Positions 36,495 to 48,707 of a stretch of DNA of 64,000 nucleotides are shown here, piece by piece. This DNA comes from Aspidiotus rigidus (Eukaryota; Arthropoda; Insecta; Hemiptera; Diaspididae): positions 360,158-424,157 of the forward strand of contig JAVHKY010000075.1 of assembly GCA_035079385.1 (NCBI GenBank). Reading direction: 5' to 3'. Under the pieces are notes generated by a model. The model was not told the DNA's origin and searched no databases. It worked only from the letters and a program-made list of their open reading frames with translations. A program made the position numbers and the translations under genes. Numbering within the stretch: the first letter of the stretch is position 1; each line of letters starts with the position of its first letter.

Positions 36495-36570
36495 TCCCAT
36501 AAATGTAGACAATTGCTTTATAGGCTTTCTCCGAAGCGTCACAAAAGGCGTGTAGTTCAATGAAAGTAGG
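36495..36570 (-). pseudogene. BEL/Pao retrotransposon fragment (RNase H start)
   Basis: The minus strand reads IELHAFCDASEKAYKAIVYI, which matches the L-H-x-F-C-D-A-S-x-x-A-Y block following the RT in BEL/Pao polyproteins. Nothing before or after continues the protein. A separate 75-codon ORF at 36690-36917 (-) may or may not belong to it. Confidence 0.7.
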
Positions 36571-37289
36571 GGCAAAAGTGAAGTAATATGTCACAAGCGC
36601 GAGCTTGAGAATATTTCAAGACGACTGCTAAAATATAAAAAAGGGGCATGAAACATGAGCTTCATTCATTTGGCTACGCCAGAAAATTTTTATTCTGTCA
36701 CTGTATGAAAAATGTTTTTCAGTCCGTTTAGTAGTCCAAAGATCTGAATTTTCTCACGTCTACCATACAATTTGTTTACACCAATTGTAAAATCAGCCAA
36801 AGTGAATGGGTTTTCGAGTACGAGACAACTCTTTTCCTCTTCAACCAATACTGTGTGTGCTTCAAACTCTGAGTGACTTTCATTTATGTCTATTTTACCC
36901 TCTACCTTATGATCCACGTGTGAAATTTTCTTTCTATTTTACTAATTCGATAAGCATATGAACCTCGACTTTTTAACGGTAATCTTCGTCCTAAATTTTT
37001 TGCCCTCTTTAGAAGTCGACATATCTCGACGATTCCATTTTTTTCTCCTATCTTGCAGGCTATTCTTTTGAGGATTTCATTTTTAGAATTTTATATGCCT
37101 AAAAGATTGGGACCGTTGCGGTTTTTTGTCACGCTTAATAACATCATCAAGGACCTTGACCTACTTTAGGGAATTGAAAGAACGATGGCTTCCTCAATGA
37201 AGTAAAATAGGGAACGCAGGGATCATGTTCTAGGTTTTGGTATTGAGAATTCAAGGAAGAGGCCTAGACCTACTATAAACTGAGTTCAT

Positions 37290-39215
37290 TCGTGATGAGG
37301 TAACCCTCTTGGAAAAGGATCTAAGATGTGGGCTACCCCCTCTTAAAAATCAGGAGACATTGGCCAATGTTGTGGCCGATTTAACAGTGAAAATCGGCTC
37401 TGGAGTTAATATCCAGAAAAAATGTGCTGAAATGGTCCGTAGCACTCCCCTCTCCAGTATAAGTAATGCGGAGAGTGATCTGATCAAAGGTTTGAGGAGG
37501 GTTTAATTATTACTAAGGCTGACAAAGGGAATGCCGTCGTAATTATGGAAAAATCCTCTTATATCTCCAAGGTTTACGACGTTCTTGCTCAATGTAGTGT
37601 CCAGGAAAATGCCCTATTCAGCTTTCCTAAGTTTGTAAAAGAACTCAGGAGTCTCATTAATGATAGTAAAGTCGTCATTAAGAGCCCTCTAACAAAGAAG
37701 GTCATTCTGGAACCTAACCCGGTCCCTCCCCGACCTACTCTCTCGCTAAATTCTTAGACCTTTGGCTTAAATCTCGAGTGGAGTTGGAGTCTCCCTATTC
37801 AGTTTCGAACTCGGGCATCCTAGCGGATAAATTGAAGGATGTATATCCCCCTTTGGACTTGATTTTATGCTCCTTCGATGTTGTTGGGCTTTTTCCTAAC
37901 ATCAACGGATAGGAGACTTGCTTGTTAAATCCGGTGCCTCCCATGAGGAAGTAAGAGAATTTTTTGACCTATTGAAAATCTGTTGGTCCCCTACCTTCTG
38001 TAAATTCGATGGGAAGTTTTTCGAGTTTCCCGAAGAGGTGGGGATTCCTATTGGGTCCCCTTTGGGTTCTCTCATATCGGAGATGTTCATGTCCACATTT
38101 GAGCTTGACTTATTCTCTTCGGGCCAGGTGGTTTTGGGCAATGTTTTCTATTGGCACAGGTACGTTGTGTGTGGACTGGTCGAGCAAAACTCCTTACTGA
38201 GTTTCTTGCTTATTTAAATAGCTTATACCCTTCCATCAAATTTATACTGGAAGTTGGTGGCTCTTCTATAAATTTTTTGGACTTAATTATTTCCGTCATT
38301 GACTGTGTCCATGAATTTGGGATTTACCAAAAAGATACATCGACCGATATTGCCATCCATGGTTCGTCTTTCGAGCCTGTTGCCCACAAAATGGTTACAT
38401 TTAATAGCCTAATATATCGCTTGACCCACCTGTCTTTGAGTCAGGCCTCGTTCCACAAGGGACTCACGACTATAAAACACCTTGCCCGTGTGAATCAAGT
38501 CAAGCTGGATGTAGATCTTATGGTTAGTAGGAGACTTACAAGAAAAAGTCTTGACTCTACTACCACCCTCCCCCGGGATTCGCAGCTTGACAGTAGAAAA
38601 CGGTGGATCAGGCTACCGTTCCTGGGAAAGTTTTCTTCGGACTTAAGCCGTGTCCTCCGTCCCTTTCTTTAGACCGGCCTTTTACAATACAAATACGGTC
38701 AAGAGCTTATTTGTCAAATTAAAAGACCTCATTCCGATGCTTGAGAGAGGGGGTGTGTTTATAAGGTAGCCTGTGGTGATTGCATGCCCGAGTGTTTATA
38801 TAGGTATGACTAGCCGTCAACTCCAAATTAGGGTCGACGAACACAAAAAGGCATGGATTAAAAGAAAAGAGGGTGAGTCGGCCTTTGCTGACCATTTAAT
38901 CCAAAAAAGGCCATAGTTTTAAAGAGGGGTCCGAAGTCCTCCTCCTTAGCGAAAATTCGTACTTCAAACGAATGACTCTGGAGGAAATTGAAATTTTTAG
39001 ACACCGGTATAATAAAGACGTCACCGTGTTGAACAAGTATATTCCTGAGGAGGGATTGATTGAATTAGTCTATGAGGATGATTCACATTTTGATGACTCG
39101 CTGGTTCATCATGATCTCCTTTGATGTTACTTGTTCTTGTTGGTGTTGGGTTCAGTTGCTTCCCGTCTCTTGAGAATGGCTGTTTAGCCGAAAGCGTTCG
39201 TCTGTTTTCAAATTT
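37290..39215 (+). pseudogene. Decayed Penelope-like element (RT plus GIY-YIG)
   Basis: Order along the plus strand: N-terminal linker; ADKGNAVVIMEKSSYISKV (about 37521-37580); RT motif A SFDVVGLFPNI (about 37875-37910); GIPIGSPLGSLISEMFM (about 38040-38090); motif C region WHRYVVCGLV (about 38150), where the YVDD aspartates are lost; then the thumb (38160-38670). A GIY-YIG remnant at 38755-38880 contains MTSRQLQIRVDEHKKAW. At least five stops or frameshifts separate these pieces. It appears to sit inside a copy of the dispersed repeat described at 22.5 kb (halves near 37130-37285 and 39240-39385). Confidence 0.85.
39163..39212 (+). ncRNA. Decayed hammerhead-like hairpin at Penelope-like 3' end
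   Basis: A perfect stem GGCT-GTTT-AGCC (39178-39189) is followed directly by GAAA (39190-39193) and GCGTTCGTC. Upstream, CTTGAGA stands where CUGAUGA is expected. Layout and position match the element's hammerhead, but the core is not intact, so activity is unlikely. Confidence 0.5.
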
Positions 39216-39239
39216 TTGCGGTTTTTGCAGTGCTTCTTT

Positions 39240-42200
39240 CGTTTACTCTTCGGAGTATACCCTCTAATAAGAGAAGGACTTGAAAATTCTTGACTCCCGA
39301 GCTCTGCTGGCCAGCTGGATGGTGGACGTTTTTTCCGACCTCCTCCCCCACCCCTGATAAAACGGGTTCCCTCTTAAAATCGATATAATTGATTGATTTT
39401 TGATATATAAAAATCATCGATAGAGACTCGTTTGGGCTACCATGGACGCACGAGTGGAGCGAAAGAGCTCTTCAGTGTAGCCAAACACACCGTATATTAG
39501 GTTTAAATCAGGCTGAGAAATACCAAGGAAAGGAGCGAGAAGGAGCAAGCATACAAAATACTTGACTATGTGTCTCTGGACGAGAGGCAACTGCTTTTTT
39601 TTTATTGCTTCCTCATAAATATCATTGCCAAAATTGCGTCAAATAGCTATTCATCTCCATTGGTATGCTTTTCCATAAAATTTTCCGCTGCCTTTCGATG
39701 AATTCAGTTTTTCCTAATCTTTTTCCTTGGTTTTCATCCTTTCTAAGTAATATTTCATGACTCCATCACTCATTCCGTCCAGCAGGTATTTCACGCCATA
39801 TTAATCCGCAGCATCGAAATTGCCTTCAGAGATTCTCTTTCATTGGTACCCCTCCCCACTGGTGACAACTCGTCTTCATCTCTCCCTCTCTCTACTCCAA
39901 GCCTTGACTTCACCGTTTCACTTATTTGCATCATACGAGTACCTGTTTCTTAATCATTCATGTCCTCTAGTTTGTTCTTCTCTTTTCGTTTTCTTTTATA
40001 TGATTTTTGAAAATGTAAAAAAAAAAAAACATTCTTGTTGCTGTTTTGTTTTCTTCTTTTAATCATCCGCCGTCCGTTATCCGCCTTTTTTTGACTTTGA
40101 CCGGATTCATCATCTGAATTAGGATCCTGTCTCTTAAGATTCTTGTTTGAAGGCGATAACTGACCTAATAGAGGGCGTGACGTCACCATAGGATTTAGAT
40201 TCGAAGAAAAAGGAAGATATATAACGCGAAGTTGAAATTTTTCCTAATCCCCCTCCTGATTTATATGTAGGTCGATGGTTGGAAAATCATCCCCGCGTAT
40301 GGGTCGGTGAGATAGATGAGTAAAGTTTTCAGGAAATCGAGGATACATTTTATAGATTGTAGAGCAGGATTTTTTTCGGAAAATTCTCTAAATTTTTTCA
40401 TACATATTAATTATTCTCGTTATCTCTCCATCACCCTCATCGAGTTCATCTGATCGACGCGCGTGGCCCTAAATATTACGCTATGTTATTTTCGTCCGTT
40501 ATACACAGTTTTTATTTTCAAAATGAAAAACGACGACCAGTCGATGTCGCTCATTCTCTTGTGCACGTGATATCGTCCAGGAAACCGTATAAGTCTTTTA
40601 GGTTACACACGAAGGGATCTACACACAGTCTGCGTAGTCTGTGCAGTATTTCTAGACTATACATTTGCTGAATATAGTTCATCAAATAATATCGTGCGAC
40701 TGCTATAAGCTATACACTCGATCGTCATTTTTCCTCATTTTCCCCTCTTCCCCTCGTCTCTCTTCATATGTGGTTAACATGGGAACTGAAATATTGATCT
40801 TTATCACAGAGCTTCATATATACGACCGTTCATAGGTTGTGCGGCGCATTTTAGGTTGTCAAGTTGTCATCCACAAGGTCGCGAGGACTACCGTACTGAT
40901 CATTTTATCGAAGTATAAGAATAGACTTCAGCGTATGTGTGTGATTGTCCACCGTTCCTGCGATGCGCAGATCCTTTATTTTGGGTATGGTATTTAGGAT
41001 ACGAACGAACGAACGTTACGATAAAGTTCAAGACTTAGAAAAAATCGGTAAGCCAAGAAAATACCTGACGAATTATCATACATTTATTGACTACTTGTCC
41101 CTTTTATAATCCGTCTTTTTAATATTATTATATTTCCCGACTCCTTTATCATAGCGAATGAAGAAAATTTTCTAGGCCTCCTATTATCAGTGAATTTTTC
41201 TTGGAGGAAAGAAACAGTGCCTCAAGTTTCAAGTTGCCAAGATATTTCACGTTTCCCCATAAATCAAACTCTCAACAACTTTTTGAAACTTAAGTCCTCG
41301 CACCTCATTTTGATATGTTTCATGTCTTCTCTCTCCGAGTACATACCCCTTCCCTCTTAACGGTCTCGAAAAATTTTCGATGTATTCTCAGTACCTAATC
41401 TAAAAATCTGCGAGTACATCCCGCGTGCGCACGAATTCCCTCGGTAGCTAATTGAGAAATATGAATTTAGTAGTTTCAGGTAAGAAATATTGATTTTTAT
41501 CTGAAAGTGAGATCAATTACAGTTTCATAATTCTATCAACTAGATTTTCGAAATATGGAATCACATTCATTTTCATAAACATGAGAATCTTTTTCAACTT
41601 CTATTTGTATGGAAATAAATTTTAGTAATCTTCTGCGGCTCAGTAGACTATAAAGATAATACTGATATAATTTCCTGAAAATACAGTCGATGCTGAGTTG
41701 CTACCACCAATGATAGAATTTCTTTTTATTGCTTTCTTATCTAAGCTTGTGGGATTTTGGCGAAAACTTATTATTTTCGAATCACGAGATTTGATGTCGT
41801 ACTTCATGCTCTCTCGCTGCAAAAAAGGGGCTAAAAACAGTTGAGATTTTCTTGAGTACACTGCAGAAAATCTTTGTTTAAAAAAAGTCAAAACTACTAC
41901 GAGACATGTAAACAAAACGACGGAAATTTATACCTAGCTTCTCTAGAATAAACAATCAAGGAGTACAAAATGATGTTCATCGACTTGAACGACGACACAG
42001 AATATGAATTAGGGAGTCACGTTCCGACATAATGATAACGATAATAACAGTGTTAATGGAGACAATAACAATAGAAAATCGTAATATCTTGACGGACGTC
42101 TCAGGTGAAGAAAATAGTCATGATTTTTTCTCAATACCGGAAGGATTGAAATCATCAACTGCAAAATCGGGGAGGAAAGATACTCGTAACATCCTCAAAC

Positions 42201-42950
42201 GTATGACCTTGAAAACATCTTCAGAAGTCTTTTCTCAATCGCCTCGCGATAGCAAAGCTATCTATACCATTTCTTGACTCAGAGCTCAAAATTTTTCAGT
42301 CTTCCACCTCACATATACGCGATTATGTTATATTAATTGTGAAAATTACATTTTAGAGCTGGAAAAATTAAGAAATCAAATCAAGCGAGTGTATATTTTT
42401 ACTGGCAGTTGCAGTCAATCCAAATAAGTGGACATAATATGGCCACCGAAGCATATAAGAAACCAGTTTTGTGAACATGAACTTGTTTTTTTTTTGCAGT
42501 TTTTGGAAATCCTCACTTGCGTTAGGCTTCAAGCTCAAAATCCTTCCAAGTCTCGTTATTTTCAAAATTTTAGATCACAAGACTTCGAAGTCTAAATTTC
42601 CTCAAAATCTCTCTACTCGCATGTAGGTGTCGGAGCTGGGCATTTTTCCATGTTTCAGGTATTTTTCCGTAGAACGTCAGATGTAATTTCTATGAGTTAT
42701 AGAATCAGTGCACAACTTACGTGTCAATTGTCACGTCAAGTAGCGCACTACATGTATAAATTTCAATTTTACACTTTGAATGAGGTTTTGAAACTGCTAA
42801 AGTTATAATTTTAGGGAACCCTTCACCCCTGTCCTCTTCAATATTAAAATAGTTCTCACAGAGCCACATGAATAAAGATTATGTTTCATGTCTACTAAGG
42901 AAAAAAAAACAAGAATAGTACACTGTACTTCAGGCTTCCCCTTGATCGCC
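39240..42950. other. Gene-poor interval
   Basis: 39240-39385 is a diverged copy of the 22.5-kb dispersed repeat (AAAACGGGTTCCCTCTTAAAAT). Pieces of the same family occur near 40220-40270 and 42280-42320. One weak exon candidate is listed separately at 41643-41870. Confidence 0.45.
41643..41870 (-). CDS. Possible coding exon, unknown gene
   Basis: A strong acceptor (CCCCTTTTTTGCAG) near 41820 is followed by about 58 open codons (RESMKYDIKSRDSKIISFRQ...) to TGA. No homology is recognised and no neighbouring exon joins it. Listed with low weight. Confidence 0.2.
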
Positions 42951-42954
42951 TTCA

Positions 42955-43195
42955 TTCTTAGCCTAGTATAAGTCTTATACTGTGCCCCATTCTTAGTCTG
43001 GTATAAGTCTAGTTTAACTGTATGTTATGTTGACCAGCTCCCCGGGGCTCACTCTTAACCTAGTATAAGTCTAGTATACTGTATGTTAGCCTAACTAGTT
43101 TGACCCCTCTCTTGGTCTCAGCCCAGATAAGTCTAACATATTGTATGGATAGAGGCCTAGGGTAAGTCTATTTGTTGTATAGAGCTAGTGTACAA
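42955..43195. repeat. TAGTATAAGTCTAGTATAC-type repeat block
   Basis: About five copies of AGCCTAGTATAAGTCTAGTA-like phrases occur, each followed by CTGTATGTTA-like words. This is the same vocabulary as 35.0-36.0 kb and more regular (about 55-60 bp spacing). Confidence 0.6.
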
Positions 43196-43199
43196 GAAG

Positions 43200-44527
43200 A
43201 GATCATGGTTGTGCGAACGCAAATTTTGGAAGTAGGGGGCAGGTCAGAGCACTGAGCAGAGACATAAAAAGTCGAGAGGAGAAAGGGAAAACGTTCTTGA
43301 AATTACAATAAGAGTCGGAGAGGTCACTCGTTATCCGAGCTACTTCGAGTCTATCAGGGCTAGTATTGCGCACAAGAGAAGCGGGATAATTGACGGGTGG
43401 AAGCATTTCTTAAATCGATCAAAATAAATTGTTATGAGATGGTAACTTGTAAGAAGTACCACGTTCTACAAATTTCGTTTTCAAATCCGCAAAGGGGCCT
43501 TGTTCTTGACTAATTTCGAGATCACTCGATTGACCTTCAAAAGGGGGAAAAAAATCGTTGTGACTCAGTCACCAATTTCGTTGATTGTAGCGCTCCTAGC
43601 GGATAACCGGCCCGATCACAACGAAGAAAAATGTATACGTGTAGCTTTTGATGATCGACTTGACATTGGTTGATCTTTTCTTGGTTCTGAGGCATATTTT
43701 CTTTTGGACTTAAGAGATACTTTGGCGAATTCGAAAAAAGAGTTATAGTCCTCAATGTCCTATCCTTTCCTTTCGTTATCTTATCTAAAAGCCGAAGTTA
43801 AATGTCGTTCTTGTGTAGGAATCAATCTTGTTTTAGTGAGCAACCCGTACTATTACTTTCCTCGTTCGGATTTCGCAAGTTTCGTTCCAGTTGAAAAAGT
43901 TATCCTCCACGATCAAATACAAAATGATTCATCCCTCTACATCTCTATTACCTAAGTATGAAAAATGGCCTTCTAATACTCATGTATCTCTAATCGTCTA
44001 TTATTTTTTTATGCGTTTTTGCAGATACCGGCATTATGGCTGCCGCCAATACTTCGTCCACAGCCGGGATATGAAAGTTAATCTGGAATACGAGAAAACT
44101 AAGCCTATCTGTTGGATTCGCGAGTTTTTTGCATAAAAATTGTGTCTTTACTCAAATGTTTCAACGAGAATCATCGTCAAATAAATATTAATTTTTCTTT
44201 TAATTTGGACGTTAAAAGCGAATCTTGCGTACGTTATATTGTGGGGTCCCGTCTGATTGGAATTTTGTGCGCGCTCTCGTTTGCGGTGTTTCAAAATATA
44301 TTAACGTTGCTTATACCGGGCGGAAGAACCATTCGGAAGACAATTTCCCATTCTGGTATTGTTCATGAAGCTATGCACTCATTAAGCAATGAAAAAGAAT
44401 CGTTTTCGAGCTGCTGCTAAGAAAGAATACCGGAATGGTGGAGAATATGTTGATATGGCACGTGGTAGTCTATGGCCAATTCCAATGCGTTGCCCTCGTC
44501 TTCGTGGCAAGTTATCAAAATTCTGTT
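43200..44527. other. No gene recognised
   Basis: Overlapping plus-strand ORFs of 66-102 codons (43755-44420) lack recognisable domains. They precede the candidate signal-peptide exon. Confidence 0.35.
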
Positions 44528-44618
44528 ATGAGTGATCATAGAAAAAATTTCTTCCGATGGCTTCTATCAGTATTATTCTGCTGCTGGAACTCTTCAAATT
44601 CCTTCACTGAAAACGGTG
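44528..44618 (+). CDS. Candidate first exon encoding a signal peptide
   Basis: From ATG 44528, 30 codons read MSDHRKNFFRWLLSVLFCCW and onward through NSSNSFTENG. This is a positively charged N-terminus, a hydrophobic core and then polar residues. The exon ends in phase 1 at a consensus donor GTGAGT (44619-44624), the same end phase as HAP-2 exon 1. Downstream is tandem-repeat DNA and no second exon was found, so it may be a fragment of a duplicated gene or a chance ORF. Confidence 0.3.
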
Positions 44619-44819
44619 GTGAGTATATCTTCATTATAGCCGATCAAAGAATATAATAGGTACAAAGTTTATTTCAAATTCTGTTCTTCGATAGGATCAA
44701 AGATTCGCGTTGTTGTCTAAGTTTTACACACTTGCTGGTATTTTGATATAATATTATTTGGAATACCAAATTATTCGGACGTTACATAAATACACCTAAA
44801 TTTCCCAATAAAAGACATC

Positions 44820-46020
44820 TGCCAAATATCTCAGGCAATTTTCAGTAAATATCGACCAAAAATAGACTAAGCGATCGCTCAAATGACTGACCAATAATAG
44901 ACCAACTTCTTCAGTCGATTTACTTCCGCTCGTCCCTACCATAGTGAGACCAGATTTAGACCCACTTAGTTGAAATTTTGAATGAAATAATTAGTCGATT
45001 TGTAGGTGATGCAGGTGCGACAAAATGGTGTATCTTCAGTCATTAGTCATTTTTTCTCAGCAACTGACTCTATTTCAACAATTTTAGACCCAGAAAACAG
45101 TCGATTTCTGGGAAAACTTGACAATATAAAATGGTCTCTTGTAGTCCATATTCAATCAGTTGCAGCATCAACAGACCACCATAATTAGGCCATTTCTCGA
45201 TTTCTGGGCAATGTAGACAACGTAAAATAGTCTATCGTAGTCTAAGTATATTCAAGCGATATTGACAGACCACTACAAATAGACCACTTTTGACAAAAAA
45301 GATTGATCAATTTCTGAGCAATAGAGACACCATAGAACGGTCTCTAATTAGGTAATATTGATAAACCTCTTTCGACGAGAAAAACCAGTCTATATCTAGG
45401 CCTTCCGCAAGTGAGAGAAGAGAAGAATGAAGATAGGAATCTTGTTAGCAGGGTTATATTGAGACGAGTACGATTTTGGTCTGCGGGTTTGCAAGCAACA
45501 TGACAGTTAATTCATTACAAATATCTGCCCAGAAATCGACTTCGCAATTTTGGTCAAAATTCGGTGACTGGGCGGCCTATCCGATAATACTCATTTTAGA
45601 CCGAAAAAGAGAATAAAAATATTGGTAGATGTCGAGGACAAATTGACTGGAAATGGGCCAAGATATGCCCCAGAAATTGACTGGAAATTTTGATCAAAAT
45701 CAAGTGACTGTGATTGGCACGAGAATAGACAAAAAAAAAAAAGAGTAAAAATGTTGGTAGATGTTGAGAACAAATCGACTGAAAATGGACCAAGGTAAGT
45801 CCCAGGGATATTTGCCAAGAATTTGACTGGAAATTTTGGTCAAAATTGAGTGACTATGCGGCTCGCCTGATAATACTCATTTTAGACCAAAAAAGAGAAT
45901 ACAAAATATTGATGGAGGTTGAGAAAAAATCGACTGAAAATGGACCGAGGTATCTCCCAGAATATCTGCCCAGAAATCGACTAAAAATATTAGTCAAAAT
46001 TGAGTAATGAATACAACTGC
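44820..46020. repeat. Tandem repeat region with GTCGATTT and GACCA words
   Basis: 44840-45360 holds degenerate units with AGTCGATTTCTGGGCAA and TAGACCA. 45510-45980 holds three clearer units of about 145 bp sharing CAGAAATTGACT, GGAAATTTTGGTCAAAAT, GAGTGACT, ATTGGTAGATGTTGAG and CGACTGAAAATGGACCA. Non-coding. Confidence 0.75.
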
Positions 46021-48700
46021 TCACCGTCTTACCAGATATGAAATATCAAAATGGACCAACAACATAGAAAAAGAGGGCCACGTTGGGGCAGTTAGCGTTT
46101 TGATTGAAATGGACCAAACTTGACGAAATGAGAATGCTTTGTCCCAGAAAAAAAGAACCAGATAAAACACATTACCTAGTTTGAAAAAAAAAAATCAAAA
46201 ATAGGCCAAAGGTATAGAAAAAATATCGTCGAAAGGTATCAAGAAAATATCAAAAAGTTTAAATGTATTGAAAAAGATCTAAAAAAGTCCAACATAGGCC
46301 TAGTTATAAAAATATATTGAAAAGTATCAAAAAGGAAAAAATATGAAAATGAACCAGATTTCGAACCAGAATTTGCCGTTGAAGGGCAATTGGACCAAGT
46401 CTGACAACCTTGATCTGCCGTAGCAAACAAAAAGTAATAGTTCCTATAATCTGTCCCATTCATATCATACAAGGTATTGCCGGATTAAACAACTTGGATT
46501 GCTAATTGCAATCAACGGACGCTGTTTCGAGTCATCAGCAACTTCCTTTGAAGACTCTCTCATGGCGTACAGCCCTTGCCAGTGCTGATTACTGTCAATG
46601 CTAGCATCTCTACTGCGTAGCAACGGCTAGTCCGACTTGTTGTCCTCGGCACACTAGGGAATTAGTCCTTAATGGATTTTCCTTTCTTCAGTTTGAGCCG
46701 GTTTCATACCATAATTATTCTCAAAGCGCCGACAAATTGATCTATAAGATTGAATGTATAGGTAATCAATTCTAACGTCAACCATTGAGTCGCAAGCTAC
46801 TTTTCGATCGGAAATGATATCCCTTCTATTTGTATACTTTTCCTCTGCGCGGACAGAAAGAAAGGGGGAAAAAAAAAACTCTTTGAGGTCTCTTGTTTTT
46901 TGGTCGTGGACATTTTATTTTGACATTAAACACTTCATTTTTCACGAGTCACTTTAAGATTACAGGAAAAATTCGTCGGATTATTCGTAATACTCGCACA
47001 ATAATAATACATTACCTACTGTCAATCGTACCGTCGAGAATGATAAAACGCAATTAAAAAGTCAACCTCGAACTTTCGATACACACCCTGTTTATCAGAT
47101 AATATTGTGTTCACTCTACATTCGTCTTCAACCTTGATGTCTACACTCACACTCGAAGAAATATAGAACACTTCGTTTCTGTATTCTTTCAACTTTTGGT
47201 GAAACCTAGCCAACCTTGAAGAAAAAATTATGTCAATATGCATCGTCTGCCGTGATAATTCTTTCGCGTTAAGAACCCTTATACTTTTGCGAAAGTATTT
47301 CCTCTAGATACTGTTGAATGTGTATCCCGAGATGAAACAAATTTAAAAAAAACAGTCTTCTTGAATTTGCAAAGAGCGAAGAAATTACCTGTGAGTGTCA
47401 CTATTGGAAAGCAGTCTTCACATCCATCGAATTTATTGGTAAATAGACACAATGATGTCGTCATGGCTTGATGATGTTACAAAAGTATACTATTTTAGGG
47501 TTACGGGTGAAAGTGTTGGTAAAGTTGAGGGTGAGGATGTCGCGGACTGATGACGAGAGAAAAGTGTTTAGTCCTGGGGTCATCACTTCTCCTTTCATCT
47601 GAAAATTTGAGGACTATAGTTTGGCACGTAGTATGTAATAATATAGTATGAGGGGGGAGAAAGGTTAAACTAGTCTAAAAGTCCCACTCAAGTAACTGTT
47701 TGAAGAGTGTTGAACTAGGTTGGTCCTATAATACTATTGGACAGGGAACTAAAGAATCGATATGCTGAATGGAGCTCAAGATCGTCGCAACTCTAGCGGG
47801 ATTTTGCATGAACTGTCACATTATGAGAGACATAATTATAATGTACTGATAATTTCAATTTTGTCCTCGTAGGTACGAGCCATATTCATAGAATGCGAAG
47901 TTAGAGCACATAGACACGCTATGTGCTCTAACCTCCCATTCTACATAATGTACTGGATTATAACCTAAACCTAACACAAATACTGTTGGAGATTGTATCG
48001 ATGGTTTCAGAGATGCACGTCCCCAAAAATCGAGATATCTCTTGAAGGTAAGGAGTAATGACGTCAAAAAATGAGTTCGTCTTTGAAAAAAAGGGTTTTA
48101 AGTTTCAGTCAAGTAGAACCATAAAACTGACAGACTGATTATCAACTCAAATTTTTTGACTGACTGAAATTTTCCTGCACGACCGACTGACTTGAAACTT
48201 GAAGTAATTAAATCAACTTACAACTGGCTTATAACTTGGAACTGGGAAGCAGATATGATATGTTTAAGCCGATAACCCCGTAAGTGGAAGTTTAAGCTCG
48301 TCTTTGAACGGCTTTCAAGCGAATCAAAAAGTCGGTCGTTTTCTGCTTACTAATTGCATAAGTAGACGCTTTCGACTTATTCATTTTTCGCTCCGCAGCC
48401 GTTTTATACTGCTCCGGAGCCAAATAGCTAATGATGAGAGCAAGAAGCCAAAGCTAAGCTGATGCAATTTTTGGAAAAACTTTTGAGCCGGAAGGCTAAA
48501 GTTTAAGTGCAGCTCTTCTTATCCCTGCAGTGGAAAGTAAATTTACCAAAAAATTAGCAAAAAGGGTATCCCTGATGCGGATTAGAAAGTACCATTTTTG
48601 CTGATCGATCTATATCTAGCCGTTTCGCTTAGGTGTTACTGAATTTCGCTCCGCGGCTGCTGTAGTCATTGATTCGTAAGTTGAAGACAGATATCTTATT
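46020..48700. other. No gene recognised; short hairpin near 47.9 kb
   Basis: A perfect 14-bp stem (GTTAGAGCACATAG, 47911-47924, with its inverse at about 47930-47943) lies inside imperfect flanking repeats ATAATGTACTG. About 48110-48260 is rich in GACTGACTGACTTG-like words that recur after the mitochondrial insertion at 49760-49880. Confidence 0.45.
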
Positions 48701-48707
48701 GAGCAAG

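Noticed and set aside
36690..36917. 75-codon minus-strand ORF as a host exon
   Set aside because: It is acidic and plausible-looking, but ends without a donor, has no linked exon, and lies beside a BEL/Pao scrap. Origin undecided, so not called.
43203..44656. Clustered ORFs of 66-102 codons as a multi-exon gene
   Set aside because: Frames do not join through consistent splice sites and no domain is recognisable; only the 44528-44618 exon was kept, with low confidence.
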